Assembly (NCBI RefSeq): GCF_028583425.1
Contig: NC_072801.1
Location: forward strand, 66,603,766 to 66,667,765
Direction of reading: 5' to 3'
DNA from: Eublepharis macularius
Lineage: Eukaryota > Chordata > Lepidosauria > Squamata > Eublepharidae
Length of the DNA stretch: 64,000 nucleotides
Numbering within the stretch: the stretch's first letter is position 1; every line of letters begins with the position of its first letter. This document shows, one piece after another, positions 20,336 through 32,400 of this stretch. Below the pieces are notes generated by a model. It had not been told where the DNA came from. It ran no database searches and was given only the letters and a program-made list of their open reading frames with translations. A program made the translations under genes and the position numbers.

Positions 20336-22917
20336 CACCAGCAGCCCACTAGAAGTATTGCAGTTCCAGTTCAGAATCCACTCCTCCTTCCAGCTACCAT
20401 GGAGATAGGAGAACCTTCTTAGAGGTATTACCTGTTGGAAACAGCAATGTCTGGTGTCCTGCAGCAGCCAGAAGGGAAGAGGTGCCTTCTATGCAGGAGG
20501 CAGCAAGGAACACTTAGTTAGGATAGTGAGAGCAGCATCTCTCTTGTTTCCTGGGGGTCATTTCCTTGTCTTGTCTCCTATTGGGCTAAACAGGACAACA
20601 TCCTGTTTCTTCTCTCTCCTGCCTTATTCACTCTCTCTGCAAGATGTAGACAGATAGCAAGGAACCTATCTCTCTCTCTCTTCTTCACTATCAAGTACGT
20701 ATTTCCTCAAATAAACTTTTTTTGCCTCTTTAATCAGCACAGCATAACTTCTCTACTCTGTTTGCACTCAGCTAACATTACCAACTAGGCAGACTCTCCC
20801 CGGGTGTCACGTGTTCTGTGATAAGAGTGCAAGACAAGTTTGGGGGTGTCTATAATTACAAAGACCAAATTGATTTTTTTTTAGATTGTATTTTAAGCAT
20901 AAAAGCAATACTTGGTTACAATAAATAAAAATAAATGAATGAACAGCAAAAGACGACAAGTATTCTGAACACAGGGCAAAGCTAGTTTAGCTCTACGATG
21001 ATAAAGAGATAGAAATAGCTTAATGGTTCCAGGTTCAGGATCTGCCCATGTCAGTTTTACACTTCCTCCAATTGCCTGGCCACCCCTCTTCAGACCCTGT
21101 GCCTGCAGGTGTCTCCTTCAAAGGCTGCCCTCAAAAAAATCACCGTCCCCTTCTTTAAGTTCTGGCTCTGATAAAGTTCTGGCTTCGAGCAGTCAAGCTG
21201 TCTGGAATCATTTGTGATTCTGGGAAATTCCCAGCCACCACCTGTAAGTTTATACAAACCAAGAAGGACCACAATGTTCTGTAACTAATTAGAAGAAAAA
21301 AACACCTGGATGTTGGCAACTCTAGTCTAGATATCTGGATCCAGGCTCACTAGTAGCAGAGATGCATACTAGCCAGACAAACCAGTTGAACCAGCAATGC
21401 TCTCTGTTTAGCCCTGTGTTTATGTATCCTGCAGAGCAACAGACCCCTCCTATTCCTTGGCTTCATCAGGCTAGGACTTTATTGAGCCCTGATCTTGTGA
21501 AGCACTAAATGTGCTTTGGCAGTGATCCGGCTCAGTGGCTGGAACATGGACTGCCAGTAGGATTGCTAGACCAGTGGTAGGAACAAGTGGAAGACTTGGA
21601 ATGGAGCATGGACAGGGAAATTGGCATCAGAGCAACAGTGTGACATCACTTCTGGCAGGGTCCTGGAAGTGACATCATTGTACTAGGGCAATACTCAAAG
21701 GAGTCCTAGAGCATCAAGATGATGCTGGAAGTGAGGTCATACCGGAACTGACATCATACCATCACTGTCCCAGCAACTTTTTCATGCACTTTTATGTGTG
21801 GTAGCCAGGGTTTGGGGGCTGCCAGAGGAAGGTCTCCTGTTTGGCACTTTGTCCTCACTCAGTAGGTCAGCAGTGAAAAAAATGTGGGCCCACTAACTCT
21901 ACTTCTCCCACTGGTTGAGGGAAGAACTTGTGGGACTGGTAGTCCTGGATCTTGCACTATAAGGCAGGGGGCTGGCTTCCCTGGGGTCTGCCATATTGGG
22001 ACTAAGCCTTCAGGAGCAGGTCCTTTGACTGAGGGCTCCGGATCCAGGGGCTCTGGGTCTAGAGGGGGGTCTGGTGATGTCTGGTGTCCCCTGAGCCTCC
22101 TGTTCTTCTTCCCCCAGGCTTGTCTATATCATCCTTTGAGGAATCTGTTCCTGACTCTGGCCCAGGAGGAGTCACAACAAAGAGAACTTCTTCCTCAAAT
22201 TCTCTAAAACTCCGCCCATTGGACATTCAGCAGGTAGAAAGGGGGAAAATCTAGTAACGTCCAAGTCTCATTGGCTGCATGCTTTCAGGCCATGCCGGTC
22301 TTGCTCTTTTGTCCTCTTGGGTGGCATTCATTACCACACAAATGGCTTCTCCGTCAAACTCTGCAGCTTGTATTGAAGGAACCGAGAAGGGAAGGGCTGG
22401 CTCTTTCTTTAGGCTAGACTACCTGTAAGGTCAGCTTGGGCTTAATCGGTTCACAGAGTGTAAACCCCACATTCATAAAGCAAAGTGGAAAATTGTTTCA
22501 GAGATCCCTGAGGTGAAATGTCAGTTCAGCACATCCCCGAAAGGATAAAGAGTGAACCCCTGGAACAATTGCAAGTCAGGAAAATGGCATCCTGTCATTG
22601 TGTCCATTGCTGGATGCCACTCAAAGTGGCACCAGATGAAAAATAAAGAAAAAAACAGTGCCAGCCTCTGCACTGATACATCACTTCTGAAGGATGATTC
22701 GCAGGAGAATATTAGTCTCCACTTTTGGACAGAATGCCACAGTGCCTGGACAAGAACAGGATCCAGTTCAGGTTTTTGTTAGTTGATTTCTGAATGGATT
22801 TCCCTGATGCAGAGTTCTGCATGGAGTATGGATTTCATAAGGCCTGATAGAGGAAGCATGGAGAGCTTCTACTGGAGGAGGGGTGGTGGGAGAAATCACA
22901 TCCATATATGTCAGGAA
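20336..22917. other. Intergenic, no gene recognised
   Basis: There is an F5-like scrap at about 21305-21330 (GTTGGCAACTCTAG). The open frames at 21884-22207 and elsewhere have no recognisable domain. Confidence 0.45.
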
Positions 22918-23907
22918 TAGACATGGGCAGGAACAGGAAAAAAAACACGAACATGTTTGTTGTTCATTGCCATCCACTAACAACGAACATTGACGAACAT
23001 GACCTGTTCACGAACATGTTCATTGTTTGTTGTTCATGGGGGCCAGCAGGCTCTCCTCCAGCCATCAAGATCCCTACCACACCACTCCCAGAAACCCTAC
23101 CTGAGCAGGCAGCAGGAAATGTACCAGTAATAAATAATAGCTTGTCCCCAGAGCCTGGCAGCAGACCTGGAACCTGAAAGGGTAGATCCCTACTGCACCA
23201 CTCCCAGAAACCTTAACTGAGCAGGCAGCAGGAAATATACCAATAATAAATAATAGATTGACCCCAGAGCCTGGCAACAGCCCTGGAATTTGAAGGGGTA
23301 GATCCCTACTGCACCACTCCCAGAAACCTGACCTGAGTAGGCAGCAGGAAAGGTACCAGTAATAAATAATAGCTTGGCCCAGAGCCTGGCAGCAGCATTG
23401 GAACTTGAAGAGGTAGATCCCTATCCCACCACACACAAAGAAAATTCAAGCTCCAATGAACTCACTCTCCCTCTCTCTCCCTCCCTCCCTCTCTCTCAAA
23501 ATGCAAACAGCAACTGCCTCTCCCTCACTGTCTGCAAAACCAGAGCTGGGAGTCCCCCTCCCCCCTGCTCTTTGCTTCCTTGTAATACATTTGGAGCTCC
23601 ACACTTGAAAGGAAGATCTGCCTAAATTGGCCTAAATCAAGCTAAATTGGGCTTAGATTGGGGTTTCCAGGGCAACAGCAGGAGTTCAGACAGAGTTCAG
23701 GCAGTCCCTGCCTCTGGTTGCCAAGGGAATTGATTGCAGGTGCCAGACTGTCTGGCTTGAAGAACAGCAACAAAAGAGGCTTGCAACTAACACCTGTCCG
23801 TCTATAGTTGTTTAGAATGGGGCTTCACCAACAGCTTGTTCACAAACAGCTGATTGGGCTGTTCGTGGCTTTTTTTTAGTTCATATTGCTGTTCATGCCC
23901 ATCTCTA
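22918..23907. mobile_element. F6 hAT-like element with internal 116-bp tandem repeats
   Basis: The ends TAGACATGGGCA and TGCCCATCTCTA are near-perfect inverted repeats. GTCAGGAA precedes and GTCAGGAG follows the element, a 7/8 match to an 8-bp hAT duplication. The interior near each end is rich in GAACATG/TTGTTCATG motifs. Three tandem units of about 116 bp occupy 23069-23415. No transposase is encoded. Confidence 0.75.
23069..23430 (+). repeat. 116-bp tandem repeat, three units plus a partial
   Basis: Units start at 23069, 23185, 23301 and 23416 with GATCCCTAC(C/T). Each carries CCACTCCCAGAAACC, GCAGGCAGCAGGAAA and AATAAATAATAG. Spacing is 116, 116 and 115 bases. The array lies wholly inside the F6 element. 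Confidence 0.85.
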
Positions 23908-24516
23908 GTCAGGAGGTGGAGGGAAGGATAATCAGCTTAGTTCCATTTGGCTACCCATTTAAATTCATCCACATCTTGCATTTCCTCTTCCCAGAATTCA
24001 TAACCCACTAGATCTCTGTTCAGAAACATAACCCTTAGAACCACCAGGCACTCTGTTCCCCAAAGAGTTTATCAATACCCATCCCTTTAACTGTCCCGAG
24101 CCACACTGGCTGCGTCATTATTTATTTATTAGGGGGGGGGGATGTTATGCCACCTCTCCACAGACCTTGCCCAAAGTAGTTTACAAGATGAAACATAATA
24201 ACATTAATTACCTGAAAGTTCTTAATTATAAGTAACCCAGTACAGAGCATAACAACTTGTGCATGCAAACTACATGTGCCGAGCCTTGGGGGTTTGGGGG
24301 AAAAGTTACTATCTGCTCTATAATTACTTAAACCATTGTGAATTTATTCATTCATTCATATGAAAGTCTTAAGAGGCAAGCTACAGAGCAAAAAACATCC
24401 CTTTTACTTTGATAGCTCTCCTCACCTGACTACCCACAGTAGTAATTCATTTGCGGCTGGTTTCTCCCCTCCCCCCACCCCATAACCTTGCTCTTCCTTA
24501 TGATGGGTAGCTTATA
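23908..24516. other. Upstream region of V2R gene A
   Basis: A LINE tail fragment is present at about 24118-24240 (TTATTTATTAGG, CACCTCTCCACAGACC). From about 24310 the sequence resembles the region upstream of gene B at about 35025: TCTGCTCTATAATTA against TCTGCTCTGTAATTA, and GTGAAAGTCT-like blocks. The two promoters therefore share ancestry. No convincing TATA box is called. Confidence 0.45.
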
Positions 24517-24761
24517 ATGCATATGAACAGAAGGGATTGCAGCCCAAATTTATTAGCATTCATGTTACTGATAATTCTGCTGCTTCTGCTTCTCGCTTTC
24601 AGCAAGAATTTGAACTCAGTGTGCCATCGGCAGCCACAATCTCAACATGACATTGCAGGATCCAGAGATGACATTATCATTGGTGCTTTTGTATCCCTTG
24701 GCTATAATCCTCTACCACTACCAAACTTTAATGCTCAACCATATAACATGAAGGGCTACCT
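24517..24761 (+). CDS. V2R A exon 1: signal peptide and domain start
   Basis: Starts at ATG in TATAATGCATATG. It encodes 81 full codons plus two bases and ends before GTAAGTAGG. The N-terminus [18 protein letters not shown] runs into a leucine-rich signal core. [13 protein letters not shown] matches the V2R 'gd-iiGg' start of the flytrap domain. Confidence 0.9.
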
Positions 24762-26355
24762 GTAAGTAGGTCTTCGTTTGTTATAAACTCTGCATGATAA
24801 TTCTCATATAATTGTGGTTATGCTCGTTTACATCATTCTTGTGTGGATTCAGATCGAGGGTTTCCATATCACTGCAACTCCAAGGCAGTTTGGGTGAACT
24901 CTGTTCAGATGTTCAGCCAACAGTGCATATTTGTCAGTCAGGTGAAGGATGGCAAGAAGCAATTGTTTCGATTCACATATTTGGCACTACATCTTTAGAG
25001 TTCTGCCTTATTAACCCCACTGCAGCAAGTCCAACAAAGTAAAGACAGGGCCAGGAAATTGCATGTCTCAATAACTAATTTTTCACCTTCCATCTGAAGA
25101 AAGGAAATCTAGCTAGAGTCTCGATTATCACAGCATGCGAAAGTTACTCTGAAAGTGCAATATTTATCCACTTCTTTGAGTGCAAGCCTTGTGGTTCCCT
25201 GGGCCTTGTGGATATGGCTTGTGCTAATTGCCTGGGTTATGATCCTGAAACCTTCGTTTTCAAACAGCAAGGTACAGAGTAGCTCTCCTTTATATATATA
25301 TATTTTTTTTTTAAATAATCGTTCCATTTAATAAAAGGACAGCCGGGGAGGGGGGAGATATCTACCAAAAAAGAAAGAAAGAAATTTAGAATAATTATCC
25401 ATTTTCTCTGGGAAAAAAATATATAAAAATATTACATATGATACCCAAACTCCGAATTTACCCTTGCCATCAATATTATACTTTAACTCCAGATTAATCC
25501 TACATGATCTCCTTCCTTTTAAAAACATTTCTCTCCACTTCCTAATCGTCAAACACAAAAAGCATCAGTTCATTTCTCCCTGTTTTCTGCAAGAAGTCTA
25601 TAAGGGGCTTCCAGGTAGCAATATACAAAGTGGCTCGCTTACAGTGCCCATATACCCTCCTCGTCTACGGAGCTAAGTGCAAAAGATGGTTTCATGGAGC
25701 CGTGCAATTCACACCAAGCACAGTCTCTTCTATGGCTCGCCAAGGAGCATCTGGCCCTAACTTCTCCAAGACCCCCATTCTTAGCTCTACTCCCACTTCT
25801 CCTGAAAATAGTTTGGTATATTGGCAGAAATGTGACCAAGGACAGTTTTCTACAAGTTGGAAAGTATTGCGACAGCAAGATTGATTTTTAGAGCATGGGA
25901 ACAGGACCTGGAAGGCCAGGGTTTAAAAAAACTCCCATGAAGGCATGAATTGCATTGGATGACCTTGGGCCAGGCAAACTCTCAGTTGAACATATAGCAT
26001 AGTTTTGAAGATAAAATTGTCAGATACAGATCAGTTCCGTGGATCATAGGTGTGTTACCTTTTAATCACACCTATAATCCAAGGAACTCATCTGCTGCTG
26101 GCATAGTCTCAAAATGCAGAAGCCAATCAGGCAAAAATCCTATAGGGCTATCTTTCTATTATTCAGAGGAGTTATCCGTGTTATTCTGTAGTTGCATAAT
26201 AGTAAAGAGTCCAGTAGCACCTTTAAGACTAACCAACTTTATTGTAGCATAAGCTTTTTTGAGAACCACAGTTCCCTTTGTCAGATGTATCATCTAGTTC
26301 TCAAAAGCTTATGCTACAATAAAGTTGGTTAGTCTTAAAGGTGCTACTGGACTCT

Positions 26356-26417
<62 letters not shown>

Positions 26418-29400
26418 ACTTCATTTATATCCGACATTTTCCCCAATGGGGAACCAAAGTTATTTACATCATTCTGCTCTCCTCCATTTTATCCTCACAG
26501 CAAGGCAGTGAAGTAGGTTAGACTTAAGGTGCGACTGGCCCAAGGTGTGACTGGCCCAGCATGCTTCCATGGCAGAGCAGGAATTCAAACCTGGGTCCCT
26601 CAGATCCTAGTCCAGCAATCTAACCAATCCACCACATCCTTTCAAGGGGAAACTGCGTTCACTAAAGATCTACTTCTTAGGAAAAAATAGAGGTCCACTA
26701 GAAGGATTTTAGGTTGACGCAATTTCTGCAGCTGACAATGTCTGAGAATTTAATGCATTTAAAAGGTGGCTTCGATAAGGATGTAAGACTGCATGAAATT
26801 CTCATTGCAGTATGTGGACTAAAAACTATCAGCACATCCTTGCCTTTGGCTTTGCTGTTAATGAGATCAACAAGAACACAAAACTCTTACCAAACACAAC
26901 CCTGGGATTCGAGATCTATGACAACAATTTCCATGAAAGAAAGTCATACTGGAACACTCTAAGCCTTCTCTCCAGAGGGCAGGTGTCTCTCCCCAACTAC
27001 AGCTGTGACAGGAAGAGGAAGGTTATGGCCATGATTGGTGGTCTCACTTCCCTAATCTCCATTGAGATGTGCAAGATCTCAGCAACCTACAAGATCCCAC
27101 AGGTACGTGCGTTCAGACAGAAGGAAAAGTGCTCACATTGGTACATTTCTTGTCTGGATTCCCTTACAACACCTTTCCCATATGTGTTGCATTTGTAAAG
27201 CTCAACAATTCAAAATGATCCTGTTAGGTCATAATTTCTATGGATTATCTTTTACTCACACTGCCACATCTCTTCCGCAAAGATGTTCTTCCAAGCTGTG
27301 CTTCAGCTCCCAAAACCACAGTTCAGTATTGCAGTTGGTTAAACGATTCTTAATATAGATTCTCCGCTATCCTTCTTAGAATTCATTTCCTGGTTGAACC
27401 TTGACAGAAATCCCATCTCAAATGATTGGTTTTGGTTTAAAAGCTGCTTGGACTTGAGTCCAGTGGCACCTTAGAGATCAATAAGATTTTCATAGTAAGC
27501 TTTCGAGAATCTGACAGAGCGGAACTACAAGTGACAAAAGGCACAGGTTGGACACTTGTCAGCTTCCCTCAAGTTTTGATGGGAAATGTAGGCAGCTTGG
27601 CGGAATGTTGGACAAGTGACAGTTGAAAAGTCCATTGGACAGCAGTCGGAGAGCCAAGCTGCAAGACCAGGACGCCTACATTTCCCATCAAAACTTGAGG
27701 GAAGCTGACTAGTGTCCAACCTGTGCCTTTTGTCACTTGTAGTTCCGCTCTGAACTTCCTTCTTCAGACAAGTTGTTTTAAGTACCAAATTCACTGAACA
27801 GTAGATTGAAATTTCCGGAGGGCATTTACTAAGCTTTAAAATATATTTTTTTTCCATCCTGTCTCCCATTAGCTCAGTTATGGTTCCTCTGACCCAGTAT
27901 TGAGTGATAAAGACAAGTTCCCTCACTTCTTCCGCATGATTCCAAATGAAAATCTTCAGTATGTAGGGATTGTTGAACTATTGAAGCATTTTGAATGGAA
28001 TTGGATTGGCCTCCTTGTATCGGATGATGACAGTACAGAAACATTCCTTCAAACCCTGAGACCAAGGCTCTCCCAAAACAATATTTGCGTTGCTGTGACA
28101 CATGTGATTTTTACACTGTGGACTTACATGCCAGAACAGCTCACTAAAGACCTGAAAACTGTGGCTTCTAGTTTCACGATGAACAAAGTCAACGTGGTCA
28201 TTGTTCATGGAGATATTCAGTCTATGGGGTGGTTACCAATATTTCTGTTGACACTGGAAAATAATTTTATGCATCCAATTGAGAAAATATGGATCACAAC
28301 CGCGCCGGTGGATGTCACATTTACTGTTTTAAATACCGCTTTACCTGTGAAATCCCTCAATGGCTCCTTGACTTTCTTACCCCACACAAAGGTGGTTCCA
28401 GGATTTCATGACTTTCTTGAGACCATCAGTCCTGTCCATTCTACATTTTATCGCATCCATGATATCTGGTACTTCCTTTTTAAGTGCTCATTTCCTACCC
28501 ATTACTTATACTCTGTAACTAAGTTAATGTGTACAGGAAAGGAGAAACTGGGAGACCTCCCTGGGAATGTATTTGAAATGGAAATGTCTGGTCAGAGCTA
28601 TGGCATTTATAATGCTATGTATGCTACAGCACATGCTCTCCATGCCATCTATTCATCCAGAAGACAAAAGAAGGCACCGTGGGGTGCAGACAGATGGAGT
28701 CTTCAGAATGTCCAGCCATGGCAAGTAAGACACAACTCCCCCAGAATGCAATTGAAATGTCCATAAAATTCAGTGGTGGGCCTGAATGATCTTTAAATAG
28801 GAAAGTATGATCTTTAACTTAGAATCATAAGGTTGGAAGGTACCTCCAGGGTCATCTAGTCCAACCCCCTTCAACGCAGGACATTCCCAGCTTCCTCCTC
28901 CTTCACCCCCCCCCCAGAGACACTTGCTCAATGCTCAAAACACCATTCAGATCCCTAGCCAAACTGGCCTTGGGAAAATTGCTTCCTGGCCCCAAAGTGG
29001 TGATCAATATTACCGTGGATATGTAAGAAGGGGCCACGAGAATTAAGCACTGATATAACTCTTCCCTCTCATGATCTGGCTAGGTTCACAGAATCAGCAT
29101 TGCTATCAAAATGCACTTGCCAGTGAAGTAATAAGAATTCACTTGTACTAGGCTCAGGACAGGTGGCCGTAGGGTTTCCAGGCCTCCTGCTATAGTGGGA
29201 CACCTCCTGCTGAGTACATTCATTGCCCGTTGCTTCTCAGAGTGGTGACAAGAGAAATATAATTTTAAAAATTTTCGTTGCTATCACAACACTTTTGGCT
29301 GTAAAACCTGGAAGTTGTATCTTGTTCAAAAAATACAAATTGGAGACAGGCAGGGCTTTTTTTCTGGGGAAAGAGGTGGTAGAACTCAGTGGCTTGCCCT

Positions 29401-32400
29401 CAGAGAAAATGGTCACATGGCTGGTGGCCCCGCCCCCTGATCTCCAGACAGAGGGGAGTTTAGATTGCCTTCCACGCCGCTGAGCAGTGCAGAGGGCAAT
29501 CTAAACTCCCCTCTGTCTGGAGATCAGGGGGCGGGGCCACCAGCCATGTGACCATTTTCAAGAGGTTCCGGAACTCTGTTCCACCACGTTTCAGCTGGAA
29601 AAAAAGCCCTGGAGACAGGCTATTAACTATTCAGATTGGTGCAGTCCGGACTATGGCCCTGTACCTTTCATTATTGTGCAATTATTATCATTCCCACCAA
29701 CCCCACCAGTCTCTCTCTCTTTCTGGCTAATGCTGTTTTCTTCTTCCCCAACTCAGCTTCACTCTTTTCTGAGAAACATCCGCTTTAACACCACCACTGG
29801 AGAAGAAATCTTTTTTGATGAAAATGGGGACCTGGTGGCTGGGTACGATATCATGAACCTGGTCACATTCTTCAACAACTCCTTCCAAAGGGCCCAGGTT
29901 GGAAGAATAGACTCCCTGGATCTTGCAGGCCAAACATTTACTATTGATAGAAGTCTCATTTCATGGAATCCTATATTTAAACAGGTAGGAAAGTTTGGGG
30001 TTTTTTTAACATGGAAATGCTATTTTCCAGACTGACCAGTGTTATGACCCCTTCTTTCTCTTGGGTAGATTTTGCCTTTAATCTTTCCCTTAACACCCTC
30101 TGGGTAGTTTGCTGCCACCAGGAATATTATATTCCAAGATATTTTATTTAAGTTTTCCCTTTTGTAATGTGCCTAAGCGTTAGGCTCCTTCGTGGTTCCA
30201 TGTGGCCCTGAGGATAGGAATGGGATATAGCAATGACAGCCACTCTGGGATATAATAAAAACAAAATAAACTTTTATTTAGTCAAGAAGCATATCGGTTT
30301 CATAAACTTAGTTCTCGGTTCTTAAGGTTACTTCATTTAAACTCATTCATACAGATCTCTTCTAAGGCTTCACGCACAGCCTGCTTTCTCTAGACTCCTG
30401 TTCACAGAAATATTAAATCTGCTCAGGCAGCACACAGCTGGCCTCTCTTTCCCTGACTGAGAGCCAAGCTACAAGTGACATCTTACACAGGTTGGACTCC
30501 TATCAGCTTCCCTCAAGTTTTGATGGGAAATGTAGGCATCCTGGTTTTACAGCTTAGCTCTCCATTACAGCTGTAAAACCAGGATGCCTACATTTCCCAT
30601 CAAAACGAGGGAAGCTGACAAGTGTCCAACCTGTGCCAGGCATCACTTGTAGCTTAGCTCTTAGTGTTCTTTCACAAGCATGCTCAGTTCAGGTTCCACA
30701 CAGGTTATATTTCTCTCATAAATACTTCAACATACTCAGGCAGCACACAGCTAGCCTGCTTTCTTCAGACTGAAACTTTTGCTCTTCACTCCCAGTCTCA
30801 AACTGCATTCACTCCGCCCACACTCTCAGCCATGAGCCAATCATATCACTCACTCATCCCTCTCTCGCCCCCCACTCTTCACCTGTCTCACCCCAAGCAT
30901 TTAAAGACACATGCACACATTTACTTGAAATCATTTTTTTAACATGGAATGGAAATGCTATTTTCCAGACTGACCAGATTTTGGCGATTCTCAATATTCT
31001 GTTCTATTGTATGAATATCCCCAAATAATATATGGTTCTGGACAGGGGTCATTTCGTAGAAAAAGAGCTGGAGCATAACTCATTAGCATATGCCACACCC
31101 CTTGACATCACAGGAAATGTGTCATTAGCACAACTGATTTGTATATGCCACACCCCCTGACATCACCTATCCTGGCTGTTTTGGACCCAATCCTGGCCAT
31201 TCAGGGCCGAAATTGGGCTCCAAATGGCAAAAAGGGGCTGAAAATGGCTGAAAAGGGGCTCAAAATGGTCAGGATCAGGCTGCTGCTGAGCAGGAGAGTG
31301 ATCCACCACCTGTAAGAGGCCCAATCCGGGCTGTTTCAGCCCCAATCCAGGCCAAAACGGACCCAAAATGGCCGAGAGTCAGGTGGGTGGAGCCACCTGA
31401 CATGTGACCTCTTTGGGGAACTGCCGGAACTGCGTTCCGGCATGTTCCCCCTCGAAATGAGCCCTGGTTCTGGACATACAAATATAGGAAGAAAGGATAA
31501 TGACTGTCCCCACTGGGTGCTGCTTACCCTAATGTCTTTATTTCTGCTTCTGTAAAATTTCTTGTACCTAGCAGAGTTTTACACTGAAAATGTATTATTC
31601 CTTCTATGGAAACTAGATTTGCTCACATATTTCTTCATTCTAATCATGAGATGCTCCTTGAGGGAATGACCTTTGTCAGGTACAGCACCTCTTCTGCCAA
31701 GCGGCTGGTTTCAGGAGCAAGTGGCTCCTTCCCTCATCAGCTCTTTTCTTTGTGTTCCTCACTAGGAAATCCCCCGATCCAGGTGTGTGGAGAGCTGCCT
31801 TCCTGGGCAGAGGAGGATCGTGAAGGAGGGGGAAGATGTCTGTTGCTACGATTGCGTTCAGTGCCCTGAAGGGAGCATTGCAGTCCAGAAGGGTAAGTAC
31901 AGGAATGTATAGTGACTTGTGAGAACCAACAAAAATGGACAGCTGATCCTCAATACAGACATGAAAAGAGGAAGCAAAAGTTTAGGACAAATATATTGGT
32001 CATTGTTCCTGGGCTGGGGTATATTGACGTCAATTACTTCTATAAGAACCCTGAAATATTAATCATGACAAAATATGAAAAAAAAAATCTTTTTGCAAAA
32101 TTGAGTAAGAATAGAAATGAGTATGTAATCCAGAATCATTATATAGTGTTTATTAAAGACTATGTTATGTTCTATCTTATTGCACTGCCATTTAACAACA
32201 ACAACAACAACAACCATTCGATTTATATACTGCCCTTCAAGATAACTTAATACCCACTCAGAGTGGTTTACAAAGTATGTCATTATTATCCCCACAACAA
32301 AACACCCTGTGAGGTGGATGGGGCTGAAAAAGCTAGAAGCTGTGACTGACCCAAGGACACCCAGCTGGCTTCAAGTGGAGGAGTGGGGAATCAAACCCAG

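Noticed and set aside
26325-26516. Poly-leucine open frame
   Set aside because: It is the translation of a (CTA)n microsatellite.
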